Positions 45,376-58,284 are shown, counted from the first letter of the stretch. The stretch: 64,000 nucleotides of DNA from Przewalskia tangutica (GCA_029844215.1 CM056732.1:23855501-23919500), one strand, 5' to 3'. Numbers and translations: made by a program. Notes: generated by a model not told the origin, from the letters alone.

Positions 45376-45944
45376 TCAATTAGGGTCATTTAAGGCAGAC
45401 ACAGGATTACGGGGTAAGGGGGATTTAAGAACATTAGAATTCAAATTGAAATGTGTTTTTGGCTTAAAAATACCCCGTTGACTATGAGTGACTGGACCAA
45501 GACTCTGGGCTAGATTGAGTGAATTTTGGAAAGTTTGTGAAATGTCGGAAATTTTCGTCGACGGCGCAGCGGCGCCAGAACTACTGCAGGTCTCTCTGGA
45601 CATTTGGCGTCGTGGCGCCTCTGTGCAGGGCCGCGACGCCTTAATGCAGGGCCGCGGCGCTGAGGACGGGTTTAATGTATTTTCTGACAAACCTGAAAAA
45701 TGACGGAGAATATAGGGGGAGATAACATCATCCAAAAATTCATAAGAAGTAGGTACGGGTTTTTCTACTTTAGAAAAGGGAAATTGAGTTTCATCAAAGA
45801 GAACATGACGACTAATGATGATTCGTTTAGAGGACAAATCAAAACATTTATAACCACGGTGATTTGACGGAAAACCCAAGAATACACAAGGAGTAGAACG
45901 TGTCTGAAGTTTGTTGATTGTAGTGGATGGAAACAGTGGATAAC
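45376..45944 (-). pseudogene. Copia-2 integrase C-terminus and linker
   Basis: VFLGFPSNHRGYKCFDLSSK and RHVLFDETQFPFSKVEKP mark the conserved end of copia integrase. A Pro/Ser/Ala-rich linker and FNLNSNVLKSPLPRNPVSAL lead to the RT. The frame at 45376-45879 is open for 167 codons. Its upstream part was separated by the solo LTR at 45950-52542. The plus-strand frame at 45488-45703 is only its shadow. Confidence 0.83.
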
Positions 45945-46417
45945 ATAAGTGTCACACCCTTTTCCGACCGCAATATTTTTTAGCGAACCCTGCTTAAATA
46001 AAAAGATGTTAGAAAATTAATAATTAAATGCTAAAGTGTTAAAAAGGGGATTAACGTTAAAGTAGGTGCTAAAGGGTTCGTGGAGTCGCCACCTAATTAT
46101 TTTGGGTGAATTAGGACACCTAAATGTTAACTAGTTTAAAGTAAACATTAACTCCATTTTTTATGCTCTGCTAAACTTAATGAGATTCTGGGTAAGGGCT
46201 CTTTATTATCCTAAAGGGAAGGGGTCAGGCACCCTAAAGAATCCGCTAACTTGCGGTTGTCCGTTCAAACCTAGGGGATTATTATGCTAAGAGTGTAATG
46301 CACGTTTTTTTTTAAAAAAAAAGTATAAAATTATAAGATTTATTTAGAATGTAAAGTTAGCTTTAAGAAAATCGTGCATTCATAACGTATTAGATAAGAT
46401 ACATGTATTGTAATAAT

Positions 46418-49268
46418 TGTTACACCCCGTAGTTCAGGTCATGCGTTTGAGTACGTACGAAAGGGGGTAAGACTTAAAATTTTCAGAAGATAGGTTGACG
46501 GATTGTTCCGGACGGGTTTTAGTCAACTTTGAGGCGGGTTATGACCCGGTACATTGAGAGTTCCCAAGTGTTTTAAAGGCCTAGGACGTAGTTCGTTGAG
46601 TCTGGATTCCAACGCAACCAACCGTTAAATCGATAGGGCGTCGGGTAGAAAGTTATGAGAGTTACAAGTTCGGTCTGTGATCGGAAATGCGTTTCGGACC
46701 AAGCGGCGAACGCGGCGCGGATGCGACGCGCGGCGCCTAAAGTTACGAAGAATTCGCTGAAGTTGCAGCGCCCATGGCGCCGAATAAACGTGGCGCGAAA
46801 GATCGAAACTGCGGAGGTTTTAGCGCCCTTGGCCGTAGCGAACGCGCCAGCGAGATTTTAGGCGGAAAAACTTAGAAAAGTCGATTTTTGTTTTAAAAGA
46901 GACCATGGGAGGGTGACAAGTGTCCCCCATCTGATTTTCTGTTGCATGCAATATATTGACCAAGACTTGGACATTTTCTATCTTTCATCTTCTCTCTCTC
47001 TCTCAAATTGCTCCCTTCTCTAAAAACCCTTAGAAAAATCTGAATAGTTAAGAACCAAAAGGAAGCTTGTAGCTAGCTTGTGGGCATTGTTGTGGTGGTG
47101 TTCTTGGCAAGGAAGCTAGCAATATTTGGAATAAGTTTGGGCTAAAACTTTAAGGTAATGATTCTTTCTTTAGATTTAGTTTTGCATGTTAAGAAGAAAG
47201 AACTTGTGGTAGTAAATAATGCTCTTAGAGTCATTGCATGCTAGAAATGTGTTTTGAATATGAAAAATGGGTTAAGAAGAGTTTATGAGCATGTTGAAGC
47301 CTAAAAACTACCTTAGGATTGTTAAGTGAATTGTTGTAAACTTATGGGGCAGAATTGGTATTTGGGTGTGTAATCCCCTTTAAAATGTTGGATTGATTGA
47401 GCCTTACAATGTGGTGTTTTGATGGTAAATTCGGCCTTGAGAAAGGCGGCAAAGTGAGTAGAAACAAAGGAAATGCTGCCCAATTTTCCGTAGAATATAG
47501 GGGCTTTGAACTTAGATAATTCATACATTGAAATTAGAGGTTAATAAACGTACTATGGTTATTATAGGTTGGCATATTACTTGCGGTAGTTGAGCTTAGC
47601 AAGTGGATTGACCAAAGAGGTATGTGGAGCTTTCTTATCTCTTGAGCATGAGTAGTTTGAACTATATAGTACGGTAGACGTACGTGTTTTAAATGAAGTA
47701 AATCTATTTGTTGTACTTGACTTGTTTTACGAAAATGTCTAAGTTGGTTGGGTTAGAGAGCTAACCCACTTATTCCTAAGTAATGGTTTAACCTAAATAA
47801 GGTAGATAAGGATTTCGTGACATGAAGAAGTATTACGGAAATTGTGTGAGTTTGATTTGAAGTATAAGTCTCTTGGTTAATAAAAAGAACGAAATCTTTT
47901 GAAACATAAGGAGTTATAACGGCCTTATGGGAGGTTAGTTGTAACGGTCTTATGAAAGAGTATGAACGTCTAAAGCTTTAAAGCATAAAGTTAGTATAAC
48001 GGCTTTATGGGGAGTTGGTTATAATAACTTTATGAAAGGTTAAAGAGTTGGGTTTTCTTGAATAAGGTCATGAAAATGAGATTCATTTTGTATGTTAATG
48101 AAAGCCTAAAGAAGTTATGAGTTACTTGGACGCATCGCTGATGATGAAGGATTCCACGTATGCTTCCATTGTTCGATTATGAGTTTACTTGACGCATCTT
48201 TGCCATGATGAAGGATTCCACGGGTATGCTTCCATTGTTGATTTATGAGTTTACTTGACGCATCGCCATGATGAAGGATTCCACGGGTATGCTTCCATTG
48301 TTAAGTTATGAGTTTACTTGGAGCGTCTGCCGTGATGAAGGATTCCACGGTATGCACTGGACATGCTTACGATGAAGGATTAGAGGCATGCAGATGAAGG
48401 TAAGAGTATAAATGGCGGCAAGCCCCAAGATCGTTATACCACCTTCTTCGTGGTAAGAGTATGAATGAGGCAAGCCTCAAGATCGCCATACCACTGTTGA
48501 GTTTATTGACGCGCCGCGTGATGAAGGATTCCACGGGTATGCTTCCATTGTTTTAGTATGAGCTTATTGGGCGTCGCCATGACGAAGGATTCCACGGTAT
48601 GCTTCCATTGTCTTAGTATGAGTTTATTGGGCGTGCGTCGGTGATGAAGGATTCCACGGGTATGCTTCCATGGTCTCTATATGAGGTTACTTGGGCGTGT
48701 TGATTATGAGCTTCCTATTTTCATGCGGTATAGTATATGACTGATTTTCTCATTGTTGGTAAGGTACGATGTTACGTAGAACCGATTTTGTACATGTCCC
48801 CGCTATTTTAGACTTATGAGGTATTTTCGTATTTTCTCGATTCACATACTTGGTACGTTGATCGACCTCCTTGGGCCGCGTTCATGCCGCAGTCGAGATA
48901 CGAGCTAACGGGTCCGCACTATTAGGATCACCGCTCATTTTCCGAAAGCTCCGTCTCCGGAGGCTTTGTCTTTTGGTATGATTCCCTGAGGTTATTTACT
49001 TTTGTACAATCAGGGGGTATGGCGGGGCCCTGTCCCGCCACAGTTGTTATTCCTAGAGGTCTGTAGTCACGTTTGTGGTTTGGGCTGTAATAATAAGATG
49101 TACTGTTTCACTTTCGGTTAAGTTATTTTATGAAAGGCGGCCTTATCGGCTTGCTAGTGATGTTCACCTTATACAGATTTTGTTTCATGTATGTTCCGCT
49201 GCTATTCTCTGATGCATACCTGATAGGGTACCCTTGCAGTACGATCGCGACCCGGTCGGGTCGTGACA
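46418..49268 (+). mobile_element. Solo LTR of a chromovirus-type gypsy family (2851 bp)
   Basis: Starts TGTTACACCCCGTAGTTC and ends GGTCGTGACA, with perfect ATAAT duplications at 46413-46417 and 49269-49273. It contains the palindrome-like GGGTGACAAGTGTCCCCC (about 46911), the hairpin at 49020-49040 and a tandem repeat at 48120-48710. It is related to the minus-strand solo LTR at 11531-14487. Confidence 0.92.
48120..48710 (+). repeat. Tandem repeat of about 62 bp within the solo LTR
   Basis: About seven units containing GATGAAGGATTCCACGGGTA and TGCTTCCATTGTT, with TTATGAGTTTACTTGACGCA-type links. The middle (48345-48490) is replaced by two copies of a different motif, GGTAAGAGTATRAATG.GGCAAGCC.CAAGATCG. 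Confidence 0.88.
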
Positions 49269-52200
49269 ATAATGCAGAATCCTATTATGACGAAATGTGT
49301 ACTTATAAAATAAGATGTAAAATATCCATTATGCAAAGGCTAACGAAATAATTTTTAATTATGAATGTTAGTAAGAGTTTATAATTTCTTATGCTCAGGA
49401 TTTAATGGTGAGTGACACTTTAGCTACGTGAATATTTATGTCATTTTAGTATGGCTTAGGCAATGCATAACTAGTCATAAGAATAATTAATTTAAGGAGA
49501 GTGAATTTCTAGCGTCAAACCATTTTTTAATGATAGCCCAAAGTTTAACTATTCTAAGTGTACCACTAGTAGTGTAATGTTAGACAAATAATTACAACAA
49601 ATAATGGGGTGAGGATATGAATTAACAAGGACTCGAAGAAATGACGAAGGCAATTCGCCTATGGTTTGGAGTTTATGATGCGGAGAGGATGAAGCACATA
49701 AGATGCGGGTCTTCATTTGTTGTAGCTTGTGATGAGTCTTGCCATGAGACTCTTCCTTTTGCTCCAAGGCATTGCATTACATGTAAAAAATCAAGAAATC
49801 AAGAAAAAGAAAGGATTAGTATATGTCCAAATCTTCAACAGAATAGTAAGCAAGAAGTTCACATGAAATTTAACGCATATAAATTTATTTTTAAAGCACA
49901 TATGCAGTGATTGACTCTGAAGATCAACAAGTAACCCAAAATAACTAAGAAATCCTGCGAGTTTGGCCCAGACGTGCATATAAACTGGACAGGGCAGAGG
50001 TAAAGGGGGAAGATAAATGTTTGCGAGCCTAGGGAACAATTAATGTGCCGAGACGGTTTGAGGAAATAAAACAAGCCCAAATACATACAACAGTGATATG
50101 CATAATGTCATGCTAAATATACAGGTCTGATATACCGATTGCGTCATTCATATATCCCTGTATATATTTACTATTTTTTTTAATTCAAGACCACAAACCA
50201 ACAGACAAGATCGATTGGACAAATATTTATTAACATGGGCCTCAGGATGTATACAAAGGGGGGGTTCAATTTCGGACTTCTCTTAGATATACTAAGCTAG
50301 GCAATCCTAGTGCAATACAAGGTTCCTGGATGATCGATGGGGTATTCAGTATCCAATTCAGGGGATGCCTGTTTAACTGAGCTGCTGAAAACACGCTAAG
50401 GGTAGGAGGGGTAATTAGACAACTTAGAGATATGCGACCAAGTTCTATACATCTTGTCTATTTTGGATGAACGAACCAACTGATCCCATCACTTAACAGA
50501 TTGAGATTTTTATAAACTTAGATAAAGTCAAATGACACAATACACTAACATATGTTCTACTATATCAAGGCAATATTATCTTTTGAATATGAGATGCAAC
50601 AGAGACTATCCTTCATATGGCATGGAAACAACTCAAGAGCTGCTAATACAGGTATCATCTGACTATTAGATATACGAGACATATAGGGTTGCTAGTTTTG
50701 TGAGCGTATGGAGACACGCAAATACCAAAGGGTCGCTCAGATACGCAGAGGTACCCAATATATGAACACATAGAACTGTATCATATTGTTCATCAAGTAT
50801 AGTAATGATTAATACTTTAACACAGCAAGGTCAGAGATTATCAGCCATATATATAAACACATTACTAATGTCATGTATTATCCAAATCACATTAATGATC
50901 ACAGTTGCGAACATCAGTAGCGATTAATATTAACTAACAGGTTCAACACCAAATAAATGTACTTCACAGATGATAAAACTGAATTCCATTAAACATATTT
51001 AACAAAAGTATATGATCATCATACAGACCACAAAGCATAAATCGCATAGAAAAACTTAAAAGGAGACGAGTTTACCTTCTCCGGGAAGCGAACCGAGGCA
51101 GCGTATCAAGCCATCGATTCACTCGGAGGATGCGATTATGCGATAGAGGGAAAGGGTGAGGCTTGGCTTTGGGAAGGCTTGCTGTTTTCGCCACTGATGT
51201 TGCGAGGAAAAGGTTTTGAGTCCCGGTTCTTGCTATTTTTCTCCTGTCTGCCCCCTCTAAAACAACTGATACCCCCCTCTGTTTTCGACACCATGAAAGG
51301 TCGGGTCCTTGTTAGCTACTCCTCATTTTTTCTCTCTATTTCTCCCCTCCTCCCTCCGATGCCTTTGCATGTGTACATCGACCCATTTATATAGCCCAAT
51401 TTTGATTCTGATTTCGGTAGGTTATTGGTACCATTTTAGACAGATTTTTGTGCGATTTGGACGAATCTTGGTATTAATCACTATGATTTGGTATTGATTT
51501 TGGACGATTTTATGGGTTGATTCGCGGATGATTTTTATGGTAAAATTTTATATGGTTTTCGTGGTTCTTGGAGATGGTAAGGGCGAGCTGGCTGCGTGTG
51601 CATAGGTAAGGAAAGTCGTCGGATTCTCAGGCGATAATCTCGACAGGGAAAGTGCAGCGATGGGGGGTGCGAGGTAAGGGAGGTGCGGCGGGTTCACTTT
51701 TTAGGTTTAGGTTTTGTTCATTTCTCATAACAGGGATGTTGACAGGGAAGGTAAATAGGGCTGTGGGTTAAAGATTTATGTGCTGCTGGCGATGGGAAGG
51801 GAAATAAGGCTGGGATGTGGGTAATGGGCCGCGGGAACTGGGCTGCGGGTTTGGGCTTGGCTGAAAATTAAAAGGGGGGAGGGTATATTTGGGCTGTTAA
51901 TTAGGTATTAATTTGGGTAGTGTTATAATTTAGGTGTATTATTAAATTATTTAAATTATGATTAGATTATTTAGGTGCTTTATTAGTCTGAGTTTTAAAA
52001 TTATTACAATAATAAATGCGAGTGTGCTATTTAATTAGTGCTTAATATTTATAATGCGATGCCGTTATTAAAACTTATTTATTATGCGTATTCTGCGAAG
52101 TTAAATTAAAATTGAATTATTTAAAGGCTACATGCAGATATGACATTTAAGGACTGTTTAATACTTTCATGAATGCGACGCTATTATTAAAACGCATGTG

Positions 52201-52547
52201 TTAGATTAATTTAAATTACGAATTATGAAATTGCCTTGCTATTAGTAAAATGCGAATATTTAACATGACGTCATTGTCAAATTATTTATTTTATGTATTT
52301 ATTTATTTTATTATCATTTAAGAATTATGACATGGCTTAAAATTAATAAATACGGGCGCGAGACTCTAAGTGCTTAATTTTCTACGTAAGACGCAATGCC
52401 ATTATTAAATTGTTTATTTGTGCATGTATTAATGTTTTATTTGCTGCATTTTATTATTTAAAAATTATTAAAATTATTGTTGAAAATTGGTGTAATTTTA
52501 TAGTTAATGACTGGACGGGAGGGTCAAAATTGGGTGTCAATAATAAG

Positions 52548-52995
52548 CATCCGAAGATCCTAATATGAGTGTAGGACGGAGTCTTATTGTATAACACTTT
52601 GAGAGGGGAGGAATATGTCAAACTTTTAAAGGAAAGAATATTTAGGACATCGGTAGCCATTTGCAGTGCATGGTGCCAGAATAATGGAGGAACGGAAGAA
52701 TGAACTAATAAAGTGCGGACAATATTCCCATTTTGTGAAGAAGTATGAGGACAAGAAAAACAAAAATTTATCCCATTTTTAGCACAAAACTCCCTAAATT
52801 CTCCATTATCATACTCTTTGTCATTATCACATTGAATGTTTTTGATTTCCCGTTCGAATTGCGTTCTTATGAAGGCTCGAAGTTTTATGAAGATGGAAAA
52901 AATTTGAGATTTTTTCGCAAATGGAAACGTCCATAAATATTTAGTATAGTCATCTAAGAATAGAACATAATAACGATGACCTATAGAACTGAGAA
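52548..52995 (-). pseudogene. Copia-2 integrase core
   Basis: From the end of the pre-integrase frame: remnants of FLDDYTKYLWTFPFAKKSQI, QCDNDKEYDNGEFREFCAKN, FSCPHTSSQNG, then IVRTLLVHSSVPPLFWHHAL and MATDVLNILSFKSLTYSSPL. The Asp-Asp motifs are readable but frameshifts and losses occur, including the K-A-E stretch after SSQNG. The solo LTR begins just after TYTHIRIFGC-like codons. Confidence 0.8.
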
Positions 52996-53715
52996 TCAGA
53001 GATGTCCATAATCGCTATGAATAATTTTAAATGGCATAGAAGTATTAGAATTTGAAGCTACAAATGGTAATTTGATAATCTTTCCCAAAGCACAGGATTG
53101 CCAAAGTGGAGTATTACGCGTACCCTTACAAGAAATATACTTATGTCTATCTAAAAAAGATAAAATAGACGACTCTGGATGACTTAGACAAGCATGCCAC
53201 AAGGAAGGAGCAAGAGCTGCAAAGGTGGATGACATAGCTTGACGTGAGATGCTGAGACTTGGTGTGATTGGATAGAGGTCCCCCCCACTGTTACACCTCA
53301 TGAGATGACTCCCCATTTTGAAATCCTTCACAGAAAATCCAAATGGATCAAAATTAATAGAAACCCAGTTATCAGTTATGAATTTACGGATAGATACCAA
53401 ATTTTTAATTAATTTTGGGGCATGAAGGGTATTTTTTGGTGGATGAGGAGGGGACAACGTTTTATGACCATAACCTTTAATTGGAATAGAATTGTCATTA
53501 CCAACAGTTATACCACGATTAGTGCTCAAATTGGAATAAGACGAGAGAGTACTTTGACCGGATGTCATGTGGGTAGTGGCGCCGGTGTCCATGTACCAAT
53601 TAGGGTCCGGTTGAGTCAAGCCAAGCGTTTGCATCGCTGCTTCAATGTCGGTCTGAGTGTGCCACCGCGCGCGGGCTCTTGGGAGTGAGCCAGGTATCCG
53701 ATGCTGGACCGCCAT
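52996..53715 (-). pseudogene. Copia-2 protease and GAG-pre-integrase, open frame
   Basis: A 239-codon frame. Residues about 30-50: PDPNWYMDTGATTHMTSG, with the DTGA protease site. Residues 95-115: PPKNTLHAPKLIKNLVSIRK. Residues about 170-220: LWHACLSHPESS...SCKGTRNTPLWQSCALGK, the zinc module of integrase. Two expected ligands look altered: HARLGH is HACLSH, and the APNCQSC equivalent reads PLWQSC. It is part of a larger polyprotein and has no start of its own. It ends in IIHSD, the beginning of the integrase core. Confidence 0.82.
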
Positions 53716-53792
53716 ACGTCTGTTGGTATGTACTGGAGTCCGGGTCGGGAGAATCGCCGCGGTGCGTGTACGGGCTGATATTGAGGCGCCGT
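53716..53792 (-). pseudogene. Copia-2 gag/protease spacer
   Basis: Short Pro/Gln/Tyr-rich coding remnant (APQYQPVHAPRRFSRPGLQY) between gag and protease, cut by the chromovirus insertion. The last bases, GCCGT (53788-53792), are the target duplication (GCCGC at 62231-62235). Confidence 0.6.
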
Positions 53793-56210
53793 TGTTACAC
53801 CTCGTGAGTTAAGACAAAGATTTAGAACGTCATTAAGGCAATGGGAAATTAGATTAAAAGAAGTGGGGTTGGTTTAGTTAAGTAAATACTTAGAGGGGGC
53901 AAAGTGTGGCATTTAGGGGGTCTAAGTGTAAGACTAAAAATCTGAAAATTTGCCTAAATAACTATCCTAACTTAGTTCTTGTTCTTCCACAAGAACACAC
54001 TTATTCCTCTCCTTCTCCCCCCCCCCCCCCTACTTAATCGAAAATTTCCCCCATTTCTTTGCAAAAAATTTAGCTTGTTACTCCATCTTCTTGGGTTAAA
54101 TTGTCCCACCATTTTGAGGCGAAATTATCACCCCAAAACAGTGGGGGTTCTCGGCATTCTGCCCGAATTTTAGGGCTGGGGTTTCTTCAATTTTGGACAA
54201 GTTTTCTTGAAGGAAAAGGTGTAAGAATGAGGGATTAACATGGTAGAATGGTTGCATGTTGAATTGAAGATGAATGAGTGAAGGATTGGACATGAAATTG
54301 ATGAGAAACTTGGGCTTGAAATCGAAAAACTGAGCAGTTTTTTTTGCATTCCTTTGAGGTAAAAATTCTTTTTTTTTATATATAAATGGAATGCTTATTT
54401 TCAGAATTAAGGAGATGAATTTGGGTTAAAAGAACAAGCCTAAATTATGATGGAACGTGAATAAGAATCGCATGTAGTTGTTGTTAGAATTGGTTGACAA
54501 ATTTCGAACTAAAATAGTTAGATATTGGCTTCAATGGTTGAATTGTATTTTGCTTACTATTTGCATGTTGAGAATTGAGATGTAACCTTGATGATTAAGA
54601 GATAATTATTCGTATGAAGGAATTACAAGATGAATTGAAATGTTTAAGAATTTAAAAGGAAAAGTTTAGAATCTATAACATGTTGATACGACCGGAAAAT
54701 TGATAGAAATTATTGAACATTATGGTAATGTATTACGGGCTGAATTAGTATGTAAATAAGTTACAAACATGCATATGTATTGAAATAAGTTACATATACA
54801 TGCCTCGAAAGGATTAAGTGTAGAAATGTGTCAATTTTATATTCTGGAATAAGGGGGATTATTGGTTTGAATTGGATTGTTGGTTTGAATTGGATTGTTG
54901 GTTTGATTGGATTGTAGTTGGAGTTGAATTGTTGGTTGATTTGGATTATTGGAAAATTGTGGATACGCACATAAACAAAGGAAATGCTGCCCAAATTTTT
55001 GTAGAAATAAGGTAGCCTTTAAGCATATAACTTACATTAGGAATCATAGAATTGACGAGCATGTTGTTCCTTATCATAGGTTGAAGTACTAGACGAAGAA
55101 TACCTTAATACCAAGCTGATTAGTTCGCCTAAGAGGTATGTGAGACCTTTCCTTCTTTCTTTTGGCATGATTTTTAGTAAAGTACGGCGGACGTACTTAA
55201 CTCCTACTAGTTCAGTCTTAAAAATGAAATTTACTAATGATTATGATTCAGTAACAGAGTTTATGGTAGTAATGTTATTGAGAGTCACATAATGATTTTA
55301 GCTGCATACAGTTGCTCATGATATCTACTCGTGCTAAGTGTTACTATTTCATTCCATTGAGTCGAGCCGGATCATGTTCGCACACCCATGCATCATTCAT
55401 CGAGTCTCTCACAGAGGCCATGACACGTTATATATACAGATTACATCGAGTCCCTCCTGTAGGGCCGAGACATGTTACGCCACAGATACAGATTCCATCG
55501 AGTCCTCCATGAGGGCCAAACATGTTATACGCTTTTATATACGCATACGAGCACGATGTTTTATGATTCGATATACATGACATGATTTTCGCACATGATT
55601 CTCGCTTTATGAAAGTTTGATGACTCTCTTTACTTGGTACAATTGTTGTTCGATTACAAGATTTTATGTTTTACATACTCAAGACATTATCTCGCATCGA
55701 CCCCTTCTCAAGTGCGTACGCCGCAGTTCAGTGTGTTGAATAGGTGACCCTCCGTCTAGGATATCATGCAGATTGGAGAGCTCCTTTGTTCGAGCGCTAT
55801 TTTTGGTACAGACCTTTATTTTTAGGACTTATGCATATTTTGGGGCACGACGGGTCATGTCGTCATATGTCGATACTCTCTTAGAGTCCATAGACAGTGG
55901 GTTGGATGTTTGTACTTTGTTGGGTTTGATGTCGTTATCTAGTAGCGACTTGCCGGCCATGCGTTTTGATTTATGTCTTTGTGCGCGTGATGTGGTTGGT
56001 GGCAGCCCAGTCGGCTAGCTTATTATGACTGTAGTTTTGTTATTGTTTTGGCAGCCTTGTCGGCTCGCCCGTTTTTAGGGATATGTTGTAAAAACAGTGT
56101 TGTGCTGCCGAAATTTATGTAGACATATGTATTAAAAGGATTAAGAGTGACAGGTCAGTAATGACGTCCAATTAGGACGTTAATCGCGGCCGTCGGGTCG
56201 GGTCGTGACA
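53793..56210 (+). repeat. 5' LTR of the deleted chromovirus (2418 bp)
   Basis: Matches 59792-62230. It includes a run of TTGGTTTGAATTGGATTG repeats (about 54860-54950) and three to four degenerate CATCGAGTCCCTC...GGCCGAGACATGTTA units (about 55350-55530). The region 55340-56000 has many one- to three-base losses relative to the 3' LTR. Confidence 0.92.
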
Positions 56211-56214
56211 AAAG

Positions 56215-56226
56215 TGGTATCAGAGC
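56215..56226 (+). promoter_or_regulatory. Primer-binding site, tRNA-Met type
   Basis: TGGTATCAGAGC lies 4 bases after the 5' LTR and is the canonical plant initiator-Met site. Confidence 0.88.
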
Positions 56227-56417
56227 AGTTAGTCCTTGGAATATCTACAGACCGTGTTTAGTAGAGTCTTGTGTATGGGTATGTTGTGCATCATACTTAT
56301 ACACAGGAGGCTGCCGGACATTTAGGATTGTTTCTATTCTTCCACCTCTTAGATCGTCCTATAGAGCTGTGTTATTAGGATGATCCGTCTTCTGATAAGT
56401 TTACTATGTTTACAACT

Positions 56418-57520
56418 ATGCCTCCGAGGAAGGCGCCCGTGGCCCGAAAGGGCAAATCTATGAGGGACACTAGTCTGCACGGAGAGCTACTGTCTTGCAC
56501 GTGGTCTACTCACGAGTGTGCCCCCGACGACGGTTACCTCGTCACCGATTCTAGAGGCTCCTACCGGGCAACATCACCCGTATCCGAGACCCCGCACTGA
56601 GCCTTGATTCCCGAGCAGGCACATGATGGAGATTTGAGAGACGATCCGATTATCGCAAGATAGTGGCGGGACGAGTTCATGGCGAGCCGACGTTAACCCA
56701 GGCGCAATTTGAGGTTAGAGATTTCACGAGTTGCATCGCGAGTTTTACGGTCCAGCACGAGGATGATCCACATGAGTTCATCCGCGACGCAGAGGACATT
56801 GAGGGTGATCCGGGCTTGAGACCGAAGTCGATTGTATTGGCGTCATCTGGGTTGCGCGATGTAGCCATCCGGTTTGAGTCTGGGAGTTGTCAGGGCGAGG
56901 TGCTCTCCCGCAGTATGGGATGAGTTTTGAAGCATTCGCCACTTTATGCCTCCGAGATGAGGCGGCAAGAGTCGGCGAGTTTCTGATTGCGGCGCAGAAT
57001 GGGAGGACGGTCGAGAATATAGCTCGAGTTCGACTCGCCTTGACGCACCACTATGGTAGCGTACATGGCGGATGTGGTGCACCGTTATGTGATGGGTTGG
57101 ACCATTATCTTATTGATGGGTGCTTGACAGCGCACTTGATCGACCATGGATATTGCGACGCAGCATTTGCGCGGGATCGGCGAGAGCGACATAGGAGAGC
57201 GGAGCGGTCGAGATAGACAGGCCAAGAGGCGGGACGAAAGGGTTTTGGTGACGTTCGGGCAGGCGGCCATTAGGTATTCCTCCCAGACGCAGTACACCTC
57301 ACGCACTGGTAGACGATTTGATCGCCGGCATTCGTGAGTCGGCCAGGCTCCCGGCGGCAGGTCTGACGCGCGAGGGTTACGGGCGGTGGAGACCATTTCT
57401 CCCTCAGTGTCCACAGTGTGGCAGGCGTTATCCGGGGGAGTGTCGCATTGATACCGGTACTTGTTTTTCTTGCGGCCGTCGTGCCATTTGATGAGTGTCC
57501 GTATAGACGGCACAGTGCTA
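56418..57520 (+). pseudogene. Gag of the deleted chromovirus
   Basis: The ATG at 56418 gives MPPRKAPVARKGKSM, the same start type as at 29065. A capsid core is spread over frames (PHEFIRDAE near 56765, RDVAIRFESG near 56855, LTHHYGSVHG near 57040). A zinc-knuckle region lies near 57405-57480 (CPQCGRRYPGECRIDTGTCF). Frameshifts break it repeatedly. Confidence 0.75.
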
Positions 57521-57559
57521 TGGCTCCGCCACGTTCTATTGCCGTTCATCGTCGACTCT

Positions 57560-58195
57560 GATTATGCGCCCATCGGCGGTACTCAGACATCACCGCCGCG
57601 TGCAGGCCGTGGCAGGGGTTCCAGTTCTGGCGGTCCTTCGAACCGCATTTATGCCATGGACAGTAGACGCGACCAGGAGGCATCACCAGATGTTGTCACA
57701 TGTACATTATCGATCTTTTCCTATGATGTTTATGCTTTGATTGATCCAGGTTCCACCTTGTCCTATATATCCCCTCTTGTTGCTAGTAGGATAGGGATAG
57801 AACCTGAGCCTATAGAACCATTCGAGGTAGCTACACCGGTGGGAGATTCGGTTATAGCTAGGCGTGTGTATAAGAATTGCTTTCGGTGGTGATATATAGT
57901 CGATTACCTCGTGATTTGATAGAGTTGGATATGATCGACTTCGACGTTATTATGGGTATGGATTGGTTGGTCTCTTGTTTTGCCAACGTTGATTGTCGAG
58001 AGAAGTTGGTTCGATTCCAGTTTTCAGACGAACCAGTTATTGAGTGGAAAGGGAACACCGCATCGCCGAGGGGTAAGTTTATTTCATACCTCAAGGCAAG
58101 GAAGATGGTTCGAAAGGGGTGTATTTATCACTTAGTTCGGGTACATGATACGGAGGCCGAGGTACCGCCCTTCGCCGCCCACAATAGTCGGTGAG
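57560..58195 (+). pseudogene. Protease region of the deleted chromovirus
   Basis: Two overlapping frames. The first (57461-57892) has FSYDVYALIDPGSTLSYISP and VASRIGIEPEPIEPFEVATP; ALIDPGST is the protease active-site segment of this lineage. The second (57877-58194) has LIELDMIDFDVIMGMDWLVS, EWKGNTASPRGKFISYLKAR and MVRKGCIYHLVRV. A frameshift near 57880 separates them, and the frame ends before RT. Confidence 0.85.
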
Positions 58196-58284
58196 TTTCG
58201 GATGTTTTCGGATGATCTCCTGTGTCTTCCTCCAGGCGGAGATAGATTTCGAAGATAGATATATTGTCAGGTACCCAACCTATA

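Larger units (their letters stand above)
45950..52542 (-). mobile_element. Tat/Ogre-like solo LTR, minus strand, interrupted
   Basis: The minus reading starts TATTGACACCCAATTTTGAC (expected TGTTGACACCC) and ends GGGTGTGACA, flanked by perfect ATAAG duplications (45945-45949 and 52543-52547). After removing the inserted LTR 46418-49268 about 3.7 kb remain, shorter than the 4.4-kb LTRs in block I. Shared landmarks are the splice-donor-like CGGAGAAGGTAAAC region near 51070-51085 and the TGGCGACTCCACG motif at 46079-46091. Open frames at 49130-51497 are not recognisable genes. Confidence 0.88.

Noticed and set aside
45488..45703. Plus-strand 71-codon frame
   Set aside because: Antisense shadow of the copia-2 integrase-RT linker.
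48120..48710. CRISPR-like regular repeats
   Set aside because: The units are contiguous, imperfect and inside a plant LTR, with no unique spacers.
49130..51497. Several 60-90-codon frames on both strands
   Set aside because: They lie in LTR sequence and have no domain or conserved start.
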